A stretch of 64,000 nt of DNA from the NCBI RefSeq assembly GCF_030733745.1, contig NZ_JASHIK010000009.1, positions 1 through 64,000 on the forward strand, written 5' to 3'. This document shows positions 20,092-28,294 of the stretch, piece after piece. The notes under the pieces were generated by a model. The model ran no database searches and was not told where the DNA came from. It saw only the letters and a list, made by a program, of their open reading frames with translations. Positions within the stretch are counted from its first letter, which is position 1. Each line of letters opens with the position of its first letter. The stretch comes from Stappia sp. MMSF_3263. GTDB lineage: Bacteria > Pseudomonadota > Alphaproteobacteria > Rhizobiales > Stappiaceae. The position numbers were made by a program, and so were the translations under genes.

Positions 20092-21086
20092 CACAGGCCG
20101 AGCTTGTCTGCCCCGCCGGTACGCCGGCCGCCCTGCGCACCGCCGTCGACGCGGGCGCCGACGCCGTCTATTGCGGCTTTCGCAACGCCACCAACGCCCG
20201 CAACTTTCCCGGCCTCAACTTCACCCCGGAGGAACTTGCCGAGGCGGTCGCCTACGCCCACCGAGGCGGCGCCAAGGTGCTGCTGGCGCTCAACACCTAC
20301 CCGCCTGCCGGAAAGACCGCTCTGTGGCGCGAGGCGGCGGAGACCGGCGCGCGGCTCGGCGTCGATGCCTTCATCGTTGCCGACATGGGGGTCGCCGATC
20401 ACGTTGCCCGCACCCATCCCGGCACACGGCTGCATCTGTCGGTGCAGGCGGCGGCCTCCAGTCCCGAGGCGATCCGCTATTATTGCGAGAGCTTCGGCGT
20501 GCGCCGGGTGGTGCTGCCGCGCATCCTGACGATCCCGGAGATCCGGGCGATCCGCAAGGAGATCCCGTGCGAGATCGAGACCTTCGTCTTCGGCAATCAC
20601 GGGCTGATGGTGGAGGGGCGCTGCAGCCTGACCAATTATGTCACGGGCCAGTCGACGAACATGGACGGGGTCTGTTCGCCCGCCTCCGACGTCGAGTATG
20701 TCCGCTCTGCCGACGGATCCATGTCGAGCTGCCTCGGCGGCGTCACCATCGACCGTTTTGCTCCCGACGAGAAGGCCGGATACCCGACCATCTGCAAGGG
20801 GCGCTACCTGGCGCCGCACCGGGCCGAGGGCTACTACGCCTTCGAGGAGCCGGTCAGCCTCAACCTTGCGCGGATGCTGCCCGAACTGGTCGCCGCCGGC
20901 GTACATGCTTTCAAGATCGAGGGCCGGCAACGCTCGAAAAGCTATGTGCGATCCGTCGTCTCCGCCTTCCGGCGTGCCGTCGACGACATTCGTGCCGGGG
21001 TCGCTCCCGATCTTGCCGATCTGGTCGCCCTGACGGAGGGGCAGAAGGAGACGCAAGGCGCCTTCCGGACGAAGAAATGGCGGTGA
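20088..21086 (+). CDS. ubiU: O2-independent ubiquinone hydroxylation protein UbiU
   Basis: UbiU belongs to the U32 'peptidase' family and forms a complex with UbiV that hydroxylates ubiquinone precursors without O2, with prephenate as proposed oxygen donor in E. coli. The 332-aa protein shows the U32 core (ELVCPAGTPAALRTAVDAGA) and the four Cys expected to hold a [4Fe-4S] cluster at 179, 196, 215 and 236, the first in the EGRCSLTNY context. It starts at a GTG overlapping the ubiT stop (GTGA) and overlaps ubiV by 10 bp, so the three proteins are probably made together. Confidence 0.94.
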   Translation: MTQAELVCPAGTPAALRTAVDAGADAVYCGFRNATNARNFPGLNFTPEELAEAVAYAHRGGAKVLLALNTYPPAGKTALWREAAETGARLGVDAFIVADMGVADHVARTHPGTRLHLSVQAAASSPEAIRYYCESFGVRRVVLPRILTIPEIRAIRKEIPCEIETFVFGNHGLMVEGRCSLTNYVTGQSTNMDGVCSPASDVEYVRSADGSMSSCLGGVTIDRFAPDEKAGYPTICKGRYLAPHRAEGYYAFEEPVSLNLARMLPELVAAGVHAFKIEGRQRSKSYVRSVVSAFRRAVDDIRAGVAPDLADLVALTEGQKETQGAFRTKKWR

Positions 21087-22018
21087 CCGGCATGCAGGCG
21101 GAATTGACGCTCGGACCCATTCCCTTTCACTGGTCACGCGAGGAAAAGCGGGATTTCTACGCCCGCATCGCCGACGAGGCGCCCGTTGCAACCGTCTATC
21201 TCGGCGAGGTGATCTGCTCCAAGCGCGCGCCCTTCTTCGAGACCGAGATCCCGGAGACGGCCGAGCGGCTGGAGCGTGGCGGCAAGCGCGTGGTGCTGTC
21301 GTCGCTGGCCGAGGTGATGCTGACGCGCGAGCGCAAGGCGACGGCCGATCTCGCCGACATGGACGGCGTCGAGATCGAGATCAACAATGCCGCCGGGTTG
21401 CTGGCGCGGGCCGGCCGGCCGCACCGTGTCGGCCCCTTCATGAACGCCTATAACGAGGACGCGATCGCGTGGCTGGCGCGCGGCGGCGCGACCCATGTCT
21501 GCCTGCCGGCGGAACTGCCGGGTGAGGCGATCGCGGTCGCCGCACGGGCAGCGGCAGCTCTCGGCGTCGAGGTCGAATACCAGGTCTTCGGCCGTGCGCC
21601 GCTCGCCGTCTCGGCCCGTTGCTATCACGCCCGCGCCCATGGCCGGACCAAGGACAATTGCCAGTTCGTGTGCGAGGAAGACGCCGACGGTATGCCGCTG
21701 GCGACCCGTGACGGCCGGCCGTTCCTGAGGGTGAACGGCATCCAGACGCTGTCGGAAAGCTATGTCTGCCTGGTGGGTGAGGCCGGTGCGCTGGCAAAGG
21801 CCGGTGTCGGACATCTGCGCCTGATGCCGCAGGCGGTGGACATGGTTGGCGTGGCGCGTGCCTTTCGCGACTGCCTCGACGGTCGCAAGGACCCGGCCGA
21901 GGCGGAAGCGGAACTCGTCGGCCTGTGTCCGGGCACGCGGTTCAGCAACGGGTTTTATCATGGCGTCGCCGGCTACCGGAAGATCGCGGCGGATGCGGCG
22001 GCCATGGCTGACCGGTAA
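21077..22018 (+). CDS. ubiV: O2-independent ubiquinone hydroxylation protein UbiV
   Basis: The partner of UbiU, also U32 family, 313 aa. Likely cluster-binding Cys are 47 (EVICSKRAPF), 182 (SARCYHARAHG), 195 and 199 (NCQFVC), the pattern known from E. coli UbiV. The ATG at 21077 overlaps the end of ubiU; a second ATG five codons later is also possible. It closes the ubiTUV unit and converges on the LysE-type gene. Confidence 0.93.
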   Translation: MAVTGMQAELTLGPIPFHWSREEKRDFYARIADEAPVATVYLGEVICSKRAPFFETEIPETAERLERGGKRVVLSSLAEVMLTRERKATADLADMDGVEIEINNAAGLLARAGRPHRVGPFMNAYNEDAIAWLARGGATHVCLPAELPGEAIAVAARAAAALGVEVEYQVFGRAPLAVSARCYHARAHGRTKDNCQFVCEEDADGMPLATRDGRPFLRVNGIQTLSESYVCLVGEAGALAKAGVGHLRLMPQAVDMVGVARAFRDCLDGRKDPAEAEAELVGLCPGTRFSNGFYHGVAGYRKIAADAAAMADR

Positions 22019-22187
22019 GGGCGGTGCTGTCCGTGCTCAGGCGGACCAGTCGGACCCGTTCAAAAGGGCCAGCCGTTTGCGGCGGGAGGCGCGGATATGC
22101 TGGCGCATCGCCGCTTCTGCGGCGACAAAAATCCGGATCGGGCAAGGCGGTCGGCATGCCGCTGCTCCGGAGGCTTCGAAAGGCGGC

Positions 22188-22814
22188 CTAGCGCTGCGTC
22201 GCGGCGACCATCGCCCCGACCCCGACAAAGGCGCCGCCGGTGATCCGGTTGAAGACCCGGCCCCAGCGCTCCAGCCAGGGTGCGAGCCGGCCGGCAGCCC
22301 CTGCCAGAACCACCTCATAGGTGAACTCGATGACCCCGTAGGTGCCGGCAAAGACGACGAATTGCAGCCACAGAGACTGGCCCGGCTGCATGAACTGCGG
22401 CAGGAAAGTCGCGAAGAAGATCAAGGCCTTGGGGTTGGAGACGGCGACCAGAAGCCCCTGCGTGAAGGCGCGTCGCCGGGAGATCGGCCGGGCCGCGGCC
22501 GCAGCATTGTCGACCGCGGCGGCGGAAAAGCCCGGCGCTCGCCACAGCCGGATGCCGAGCCAAACGAGATAGGCCGCGCCCACCCATTTGACCACCGTGA
22601 AGAGCAGCTCCGAGGTCTGCATGACGGCGCCCAGACCGGCAAGCGAGGCGCCGATCAAGAGGCTCATGCCGGCCACCGCGCCGAGCGCGGTGAAGACGCT
22701 GCGGGCAAGCCCGTACCGTACGCCGTGATCGAGGCAGAGCAGGCCGTTCGGCCCCGGCGTCAGCGACAGGGCGATGGCGGACAGAACAAAGACGAACCAC
22801 AATTCGGCGCTCAT
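22188..22814 (-). CDS. LysE/RhtB family amino acid exporter
   Basis: A 208-aa inner-membrane protein with six hydrophobic segments. The family N terminus is clear: SLTPGPNGLLCLDHGVRYG, then GAVAGMSLLIGASLAGLGA. RhtB/LysE proteins export amino acids or their analogues by proton exchange; the substrate is not evident. The start at 22814 matches family length; the open frame upstream lacks likeness. No LysG-type regulator is adjacent. Confidence 0.92.
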   Translation of the reverse strand: MSAELWFVFVLSAIALSLTPGPNGLLCLDHGVRYGLARSVFTALGAVAGMSLLIGASLAGLGAVMQTSELLFTVVKWVGAAYLVWLGIRLWRAPGFSAAAVDNAAAAARPISRRRAFTQGLLVAVSNPKALIFFATFLPQFMQPGQSLWLQFVVFAGTYGVIEFTYEVVLAGAAGRLAPWLERWGRVFNRITGGAFVGVGAMVAATQR

Positions 22815-23163
22815 GCTTCCCTCCCGGAAAAGGGTCGGCCGGCATTTTCCCGAACCTGCCCGGCCGGTCGCAACGCTAGCGCGGCCCGGACCGGATAGGA
22901 AGCGGATTTCGGAGCGGCCGGACGCGGTCCGGCGAACGGCCCGATCGGGTCTGAATCCTGCCGCGAAGGAGCGGAGTTTGGACAAGTTCGGACAATTCTT
23001 GCGCAGGATTTTCGAATAATTGATTCATTTATTTTCGAAATTGCACGCTGCAGGCGGATGACGCGGGGTCGGCCTTCCGGCCTGAAACGGCGACGGCCGC
23101 CCGAGCTGTCCCCGGCGGCCGTCGTGCCTGTCCCCGCCAGGTCGACGGGTTCGCGAGCGGCGT
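22815..23163. other. Intergenic region between the LysE-type and RND genes
   Basis: The 349-bp region holds the probable lysE-type promoter area, with an AT-rich island at 23008-23042. Two direct copies of ATTTTCGAA lie at 23008-23016 and 23031-23039, and two similar 10-mers (GGACAAGTTC, GGACAATTCT) are adjacent at 22980-22999. The RND terminator hairpin lies at 23091-23124. No gene is supported. Confidence 0.45.
23091..23124 (-). terminator. Hairpin after the RND operon
   Basis: An 11-bp perfect stem (CGACGGCCGCC/GGCGGCCGTCG) with a 12-nt loop lies 40 bp past the RND permease stop. The minus-strand tail is CCGTTTCAGG, so the T-tract is short. Confidence 0.45.
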
Positions 23164-26100
23164 CTATTCGGCCGGGGTCTTGTCCGCCGTGGCGGGCGCC
23201 GGATGGTCCTCGTCGATGCGCGGCTTCAGCTTGCCGTCGATCGGGATGCGGGCGAACAGCCGCATGACGAAGACGTAGAAGACCGGCACGAAGAAGATCG
23301 CCAGCACCGTGCCCGAGATCATGCCGCCCATCACGCCGGTGCCGATGGCGTTCTGGCTGCCGGCGCTGGCGCCCGTGGCGATCGCCAGCGGCGTCACGCC
23401 GAGGGTGAAGGCGAGCGAGGTCATCAGGATAGGACGGAAGCGCAGATGCGCCGCCTCGACGGTGGCCTCGAACATGGTCCGTCCTTCCGCCATCAGGTCC
23501 TTGGCGAACTCGATGATGAGGATCGCGTTCTTGGCGGAGAGGCCGACGATGGCGATCAGGCCGACGGTGAAATAGACGTCGTTCGGCATGCCGCGCAAGG
23601 TCACCGCGATGACCGAACCGATGACGCCGAGCGGCACCACCAGCATCACGGCGAAGGGGATCGACCAGCTTTCATAGAGCGCGGCAAGCAGCAGGAAGAC
23701 GAACAGGATGCTCAGCCCGATCAGGAAGGGCGCCTGCGAACCCGACTGGATCTCCTGCAGCGACTGGCCGGTCCATTCATAGCCGAAGCCGGCCGGCAGC
23801 GAGGCGGCGATCCGCTCCATTTCGGCGATGGCCTCGCCGGAGGAGTAGCCCGGCGCCGCCTGCCCGGAAATGCGGATCGAGGGATAGCCGTTGTAGCCGA
23901 CGATCTGCGAGGGGCCCTTGACCCAGCTGACCGTGGCGAAGGCCGACAGGGGCACCATGCCGCCATTGGCGTTGCGCACCGTCAGCTTCAGCAGGTCGTC
24001 CGTCTGCATGCGGGCGTCCTCGCCGGCCTGGACGGTGACCCGCTGCATGCGGCCGGAATTGGGGAAGTCGTTGACATAGCTCGACCCCAGATGAGCCGAG
24101 ATGGTGGCGTTGATATCGGCGAAGGCGACGCCGAAGGCATTGGCCTTCTCGCGGTCGATCTCGAGATTGACCTGCGCCGCGTCGGGCAGTCCGTCGATGC
24201 GCAGGCCGGCGATGATCGGGCTCTGGCCGGCCGCGCCCATCAGCTGGTCGCGGGCGGCGGCAAGCGCGTCGGTGCCCCGGCCGCCACGATCCTGGAGGCG
24301 GAAGGAGAAGCCGTTCGAGGTGCCCAGGCCCTGGATCGCCGGCGGCGACAGGGCGAAGGAGATCGCGTCCTTCAGCCCGAACAGCTGGCCGTTGCCGCGA
24401 CCGGCGATGGCGGCGGCAGAATCCTGAGGCCCGCGCTCGGACCAGTCCTTCAGCGTGACGAAGGCAAGGCCCGCGTTCTGGCCGGTGCCGGAGAAGGAGA
24501 AGCCGAGAATGCCGACAATGCGCGAGACGGCGCTTTCCTTGCCGAAAATCTCCTCGACATGCTGGATCACTTCCAGCGTCCGGTTGGCGCTGGCCTCGGG
24601 CGGCGCCTGGATGTTGACCAGGAGGTAGCCCTGGTCCTCGTTCGGAAGGAAGGAGGAGGGCAGGCGGGTGAAGGCCCAGCCAAGGCCGACAAGCAGGGCG
24701 AGATAGATGACCATCATCCGCCCCGCCCGGCGCGACAGCCAGCCGACGGTGGAGCTGTAGCCCTTGGTCGTGCGGTTGAAGCCGCGATTGAACCAGCCGA
24801 AGAAGCCCTTCTTCTCGTGATGTCCCTGCGGGATCGGCTTCAGCATGCTGGCGCAGAGCGCCGGCGTGAAGGACAGCGCCAGGAAGCCGGAGAACAGGAT
24901 CGACACGACCATGGTCAGGCTGAACTGCTGGTAGATGATGCCGACGGCGCCGGGAAAGAAGGCCATCGGAATGAACACGGCGGTCAGCACCAGGGTGATG
25001 CCGATGATGGCGCCGGAGATCTGCGACATCGCCTTGCGGGTGGCAGCGCGGGGCGACAGGCCTTCCTCGGCCATGATGCGTTCGACATTCTCGACCACGA
25101 CGATGGCGTCGTCGACGAGGATGCCGATGGCAAGCACCATGGCGAACATGGTCAGCACGTTGATCGAGAAGCCGGCGGCGAGCATCACCGCGCATGTGCC
25201 GAGCAGGGCGACGGGCACCACCAGCGTCGGAATGACCGTGTAGCGGAAGCTCTGCAGGAACAGGAACATCACCACGAAGACGAGGCCGACCGCCTCGAGC
25301 AGCGTATGGATCACCTTCTCGATCGACGCCTCGACGAAGGGGGAGGTGTCGTAGGGAATCTCGTAGGCGATGCCTTCGGGGAAGAACTGGCCGAGTTCCT
25401 CCATCTTGGCGCGCACCGCCGCCGAGGTCGCCATCGCGTTACCGGTGGAGGACAGCTGCACGCCGATGGCCGCGCTCGGCTGGCCGTTCAGGCGGGTGGA
25501 GAAATTGTAGCTTTCACCGCCGATCTCGACCCGGGCGACGTCGGACAGCCGCACGGTCGAGCCGTCCGGATTGGCGCGCAGCACGATCGAGCCGAATTCC
25601 TCGGCCGAGGTCAGCTGGCCCTTGACCAGAACCGTGGCGGAAATCTGCTGGGTAACCGGATTGGGCTGGGCGCCGATGCGCCCGGCCGCGACCTGGGCAT
25701 TCTGCGCCTGGATCGCGGCGATCACGTCGCTGGCCGTCAGGTTGAGGCCGAGCATCTTGTCCGGGTCCATCCAGATGCGCATCGAGCGCTGGCTGGCGAA
25801 CATCTGGGCACTGCCGACGCCGTCGATGCGGCGGATCTCGCCGAGCACGTTGCGGCTCAGGTAGTCGCCGAGACCGATCACGTCGAGGGAGCCGTCGGTG
25901 GAGGTGACGGAGACCACCATGAGGAAGCCGGCGCCGGCCTGCTCGATGCGGATGCCCTGCTGGGTGACGGTGCGCGGCAGGCGCGGCTCGACGCGGCGGA
26001 TCGAGTTCTGCACGTCGACGGCGGCCTGCGAGATCTCGGTGCCGGGGGCGAAGGTCGCGGTGATCGCGATCCGTCCGGAGCTTTCGGAGGTGGATTCGAA

Positions 26101-26331
26101 ATAGATCAGCCCGTCGACGCCGTTGAGCTCCTCCTCGATCGGCCGGGTGACGCTCAGATAGGCGTCCTCGGGCGAGACGCCCGGATAATTGGTCTGCACC
26201 GAAATCTGCGGCGGGGCGACGGTCGGGTACTGGGCAACCGGCATGAAGGGGATCGCGATCACGCCGGCAAGCGTGATGAAGATGGCGATGACCCAGGCAA
26301 AGACCGGCCGGTCGATGAAAAAGGACGGCAT
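23164..26331 (-). CDS. RND (HAE-1/AcrB-type) multidrug efflux permease
   Basis: A 1055-aa inner-membrane pump of the hydrophobe/amphiphile efflux family. The start MPSFFIDRPVFAWVIAI is canonical. Proton-relay residues are present: Asp-Asp in GILVDDAIVVVEN (TM4) and Lys in GLSAKNAILIIEFAK (TM10). The periplasmic pore domains show the normal two-fold repeat and the length is full. It is the third gene of a tetR-adaptor-permease operon, 119 bp after the adaptor. No outer-membrane TolC-type gene is in the window, so it likely uses one encoded elsewhere. Confidence 0.96.
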   Translation of the reverse strand: MPSFFIDRPVFAWVIAIFITLAGVIAIPFMPVAQYPTVAPPQISVQTNYPGVSPEDAYLSVTRPIEEELNGVDGLIYFESTSESSGRIAITATFAPGTEISQAAVDVQNSIRRVEPRLPRTVTQQGIRIEQAGAGFLMVVSVTSTDGSLDVIGLGDYLSRNVLGEIRRIDGVGSAQMFASQRSMRIWMDPDKMLGLNLTASDVIAAIQAQNAQVAAGRIGAQPNPVTQQISATVLVKGQLTSAEEFGSIVLRANPDGSTVRLSDVARVEIGGESYNFSTRLNGQPSAAIGVQLSSTGNAMATSAAVRAKMEELGQFFPEGIAYEIPYDTSPFVEASIEKVIHTLLEAVGLVFVVMFLFLQSFRYTVIPTLVVPVALLGTCAVMLAAGFSINVLTMFAMVLAIGILVDDAIVVVENVERIMAEEGLSPRAATRKAMSQISGAIIGITLVLTAVFIPMAFFPGAVGIIYQQFSLTMVVSILFSGFLALSFTPALCASMLKPIPQGHHEKKGFFGWFNRGFNRTTKGYSSTVGWLSRRAGRMMVIYLALLVGLGWAFTRLPSSFLPNEDQGYLLVNIQAPPEASANRTLEVIQHVEEIFGKESAVSRIVGILGFSFSGTGQNAGLAFVTLKDWSERGPQDSAAAIAGRGNGQLFGLKDAISFALSPPAIQGLGTSNGFSFRLQDRGGRGTDALAAARDQLMGAAGQSPIIAGLRIDGLPDAAQVNLEIDREKANAFGVAFADINATISAHLGSSYVNDFPNSGRMQRVTVQAGEDARMQTDDLLKLTVRNANGGMVPLSAFATVSWVKGPSQIVGYNGYPSIRISGQAAPGYSSGEAIAEMERIAASLPAGFGYEWTGQSLQEIQSGSQAPFLIGLSILFVFLLLAALYESWSIPFAVMLVVPLGVIGSVIAVTLRGMPNDVYFTVGLIAIVGLSAKNAILIIEFAKDLMAEGRTMFEATVEAAHLRFRPILMTSLAFTLGVTPLAIATGASAGSQNAIGTGVMGGMISGTVLAIFFVPVFYVFVMRLFARIPIDGKLKPRIDEDHPAPATADKTPAE

Positions 26332-26450
26332 GCGATCACATCCTGCTGGACCGGGAGGGGAGACGGTGCCGTGGCGCCGTCATCCGGTCCTTTGTGTCAT
26401 GGCGAAAGGCGCCGGTCCGCGCGCTGGCGCGGCCTGGAGCCTTCCGGGGT

Positions 26451-27617
26451 TCACTTCGCGGAGAGTTCCGCGGTCTTGGCCTCGGCGGCCCAGGGGGTGG
26501 CGGCGAGCGGCGCACCGGGTCGCAGCTTCTGGAAGCCCTCGACGATCACCTTGTCGCCGGCTTCGAGCCCCTTGGTGATGACCCAGCGCGAACCGACGAC
26601 GCGGCCCGTTTCGACCGGGCGCAGCTCCGCCTTGTCGTCGGCGCCGACCAGATAGACCTGGGCCTGGCCGCCGGCATTGCGCTGCACCGCCTGTTGCGGC
26701 ACGGCAACCGCGTTCTCCTCCTCGCCCTGTTCGATCAGGACGCGGACATACATGCCCGGCAAGAGGTCGCCATCCGTGTTGGGAAACTCGCCGCGCAGGG
26801 TGATCTGGCCGGTCGTGGCATCGACCGCGGCCTCCGAGAAAAGCAGGCGGCCGGGATGCGGATACTGCTGGCCGTCATCGAGCAGCAGGCGAACGGAGGC
26901 CTCGCCGGAGCCGGGCCCGTTCAGCGCGCCGACGTCGAGCGAGCGGCGCAGGCGCAGCAGCTGGTTGGCCGACTGGGTGAAATCGGCATAGACCGGGTCG
27001 AGCTGCTGGATCGTCGCCAGCACGCTGCTGGAGGGATCGACCAGCGCGCCCTCGGTCAGCTGTGCCCGTCCGATGCGTCCCGTGATCGGGGCGCGAACTT
27101 CCGAGAACTGCAGGTTCAGCTCAGCCGCGTCGAGGCCGGCGCGGGCCAGGGCCACGTCGGCATTGGCCTGGGCGAGCTGCGAGGTGGCATTGTCGAATGC
27201 CTGGACGCTGCTCACCTTGCGGTCGCGCAACTCCTTCTGCCGGTCGGCCTGCTGGCTGGCCTGCAGCCGGGCCGCTTCGGCGCGCTGCAGGGTCGCCTTG
27301 GCGCGCGCCACCTCGACGCGGAAGGTCCGCGGATCGATGCGATAGAGCACGTCGCCTTCCTTGACCACCGAGCCCTGCTCGAAGACCCGCTCGACCAGGA
27401 TGCCGGAGACGCGCGGGCGCACCTCGGCGATCCGTGTCGGCGCGATGCGGCCGGGCAGTTCGTTGGTGATCGGGATCGTCTCGGCCTTGACCTCGACGAA
27501 GCTCACGCCGGTGGGCGGCGGCGCCTTGGCCCCGCCGGCCTCGCTCTTGCTGGAGACTTCGTTGCAGCCTGCCAGAAGGGCAGCGCTCAGGACTACGGCG
27601 ATCAGTTTCCGGTTCAT
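26451..27617 (-). CDS. RND efflux periplasmic adaptor (lipoprotein)
   Basis: A 388-aa membrane fusion protein of the AcrA/MexA type. The signal peptide ends in a lipobox (LLAGC, Cys about 18), so it is probably a lipoprotein. A lipoyl half-motif (IAEVRPRVSGILVERVFEQG) precedes a coiled-coil hairpin (about 95-165), the second lipoyl half (VRAPITGRIGRA) and beta-barrel and membrane-proximal domains. It overlaps the tetR stop by 4 bp. Confidence 0.95.
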   Translation of the reverse strand: MNRKLIAVVLSAALLAGCNEVSSKSEAGGAKAPPPTGVSFVEVKAETIPITNELPGRIAPTRIAEVRPRVSGILVERVFEQGSVVKEGDVLYRIDPRTFRVEVARAKATLQRAEAARLQASQQADRQKELRDRKVSSVQAFDNATSQLAQANADVALARAGLDAAELNLQFSEVRAPITGRIGRAQLTEGALVDPSSSVLATIQQLDPVYADFTQSANQLLRLRRSLDVGALNGPGSGEASVRLLLDDGQQYPHPGRLLFSEAAVDATTGQITLRGEFPNTDGDLLPGMYVRVLIEQGEEENAVAVPQQAVQRNAGGQAQVYLVGADDKAELRPVETGRVVGSRWVITKGLEAGDKVIVEGFQKLRPGAPLAATPWAAEAKTAELSAK

Positions 27618-28198
27618 GTCGTCGACCTTTCGGGGAGACGGGCGGGCTCTGGGTTCTGGTCAACCAGCCAGCCGATCTCCGAAATCAGGCGGGCGCGCTC
27701 GTCGGGCGCCCAGGTGTGCAGGCCAAGCCACTCCAGGGACATCAGTCCCTCAAGGGCAAGAAAGGCGAGCAGCGCGGCGCGCGGATGGCGCGACGTCTCC
27801 TCGACCTCGGCGAGGCGCTCGCGATAGGCAAGGGCGATCGGCTCGCGCAACTCCGCCTCCTGGGCGAGCGATGCGAGAAGGCCGAGCGCCACGGCGCGGT
27901 CCTCGTCGGTCAGGGAATGGGAGGCGACGGAAATGCGCGCCCGGATCGCGGCATCCGCCACATTGCCGAGTTCGTCCGCCGCGTCCCGTTCACAGGCTCG
28001 ATGCGCGGCCAGCCGTCGTTCGACCACCGCCCGGATCAGGGCCTGCTTGTTCTTGTAGTCGTAAAGGACACTGGCCTTGCTGATGCCGGCGGCACATGCG
28101 ACCGCATCGAGCGTCAGCCGCGCCGCGCCATCGCGCATCACGACCTGCTCGGCAGCATCGAGAACCGCATCGGGTTCTATGGTGCGTTTGCGTCCCAT
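27614..28198 (-). CDS. TetR family regulator of the RND operon
   Basis: A 194-aa regulator with an N-terminal helix-turn-helix (TLDAVACAAGISKASVLYDYKNK at about 25-47) and a ligand-binding C-terminal domain. The start MGRKRTIEP fits the family; the upstream frame is not conserved in style. It is the first gene of the efflux operon and overlaps the adaptor gene, so it probably represses itself and the pump together, with an inducer that is a pump substrate. This operon layout differs from the more common divergent arrangement. Confidence 0.92.
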   Translation of the reverse strand: MGRKRTIEPDAVLDAAEQVVMRDGAARLTLDAVACAAGISKASVLYDYKNKQALIRAVVERRLAAHRACERDAADELGNVADAAIRARISVASHSLTDEDRAVALGLLASLAQEAELREPIALAYRERLAEVEETSRHPRAALLAFLALEGLMSLEWLGLHTWAPDERARLISEIGWLVDQNPEPARLPERSTT

Positions 28199-28263
28199 CC
28201 GGATCCAGAGATTTTTTCCGACCGAATGGTTATATATATCGCCGCGCTGCCGGCGCAACGTTT

Positions 28264-28278
28264 TTTTGCAGTGCAAAA
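28264..28278. promoter_or_regulatory. Palindrome upstream of tetR
   Basis: TTTTGCA-G-TGCAAAA is a perfect 7-bp-arm palindrome 66 bp before the tetR start, followed towards the gene by an AT-rich run (ATATATATAACC on the minus strand) that could serve as a -10 region. It is a candidate operator for the TetR protein. Confidence 0.35.
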
Positions 28279-28294
28279 TAAACTGGAGGAAGCC

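Noticed and set aside
23203-26655. Plus-strand frame of 1,150 codons opposite the RND permease
   Set aside because: The RND protein on the minus strand is full length with all catalytic residues; the antisense frame has no recognisable domain.
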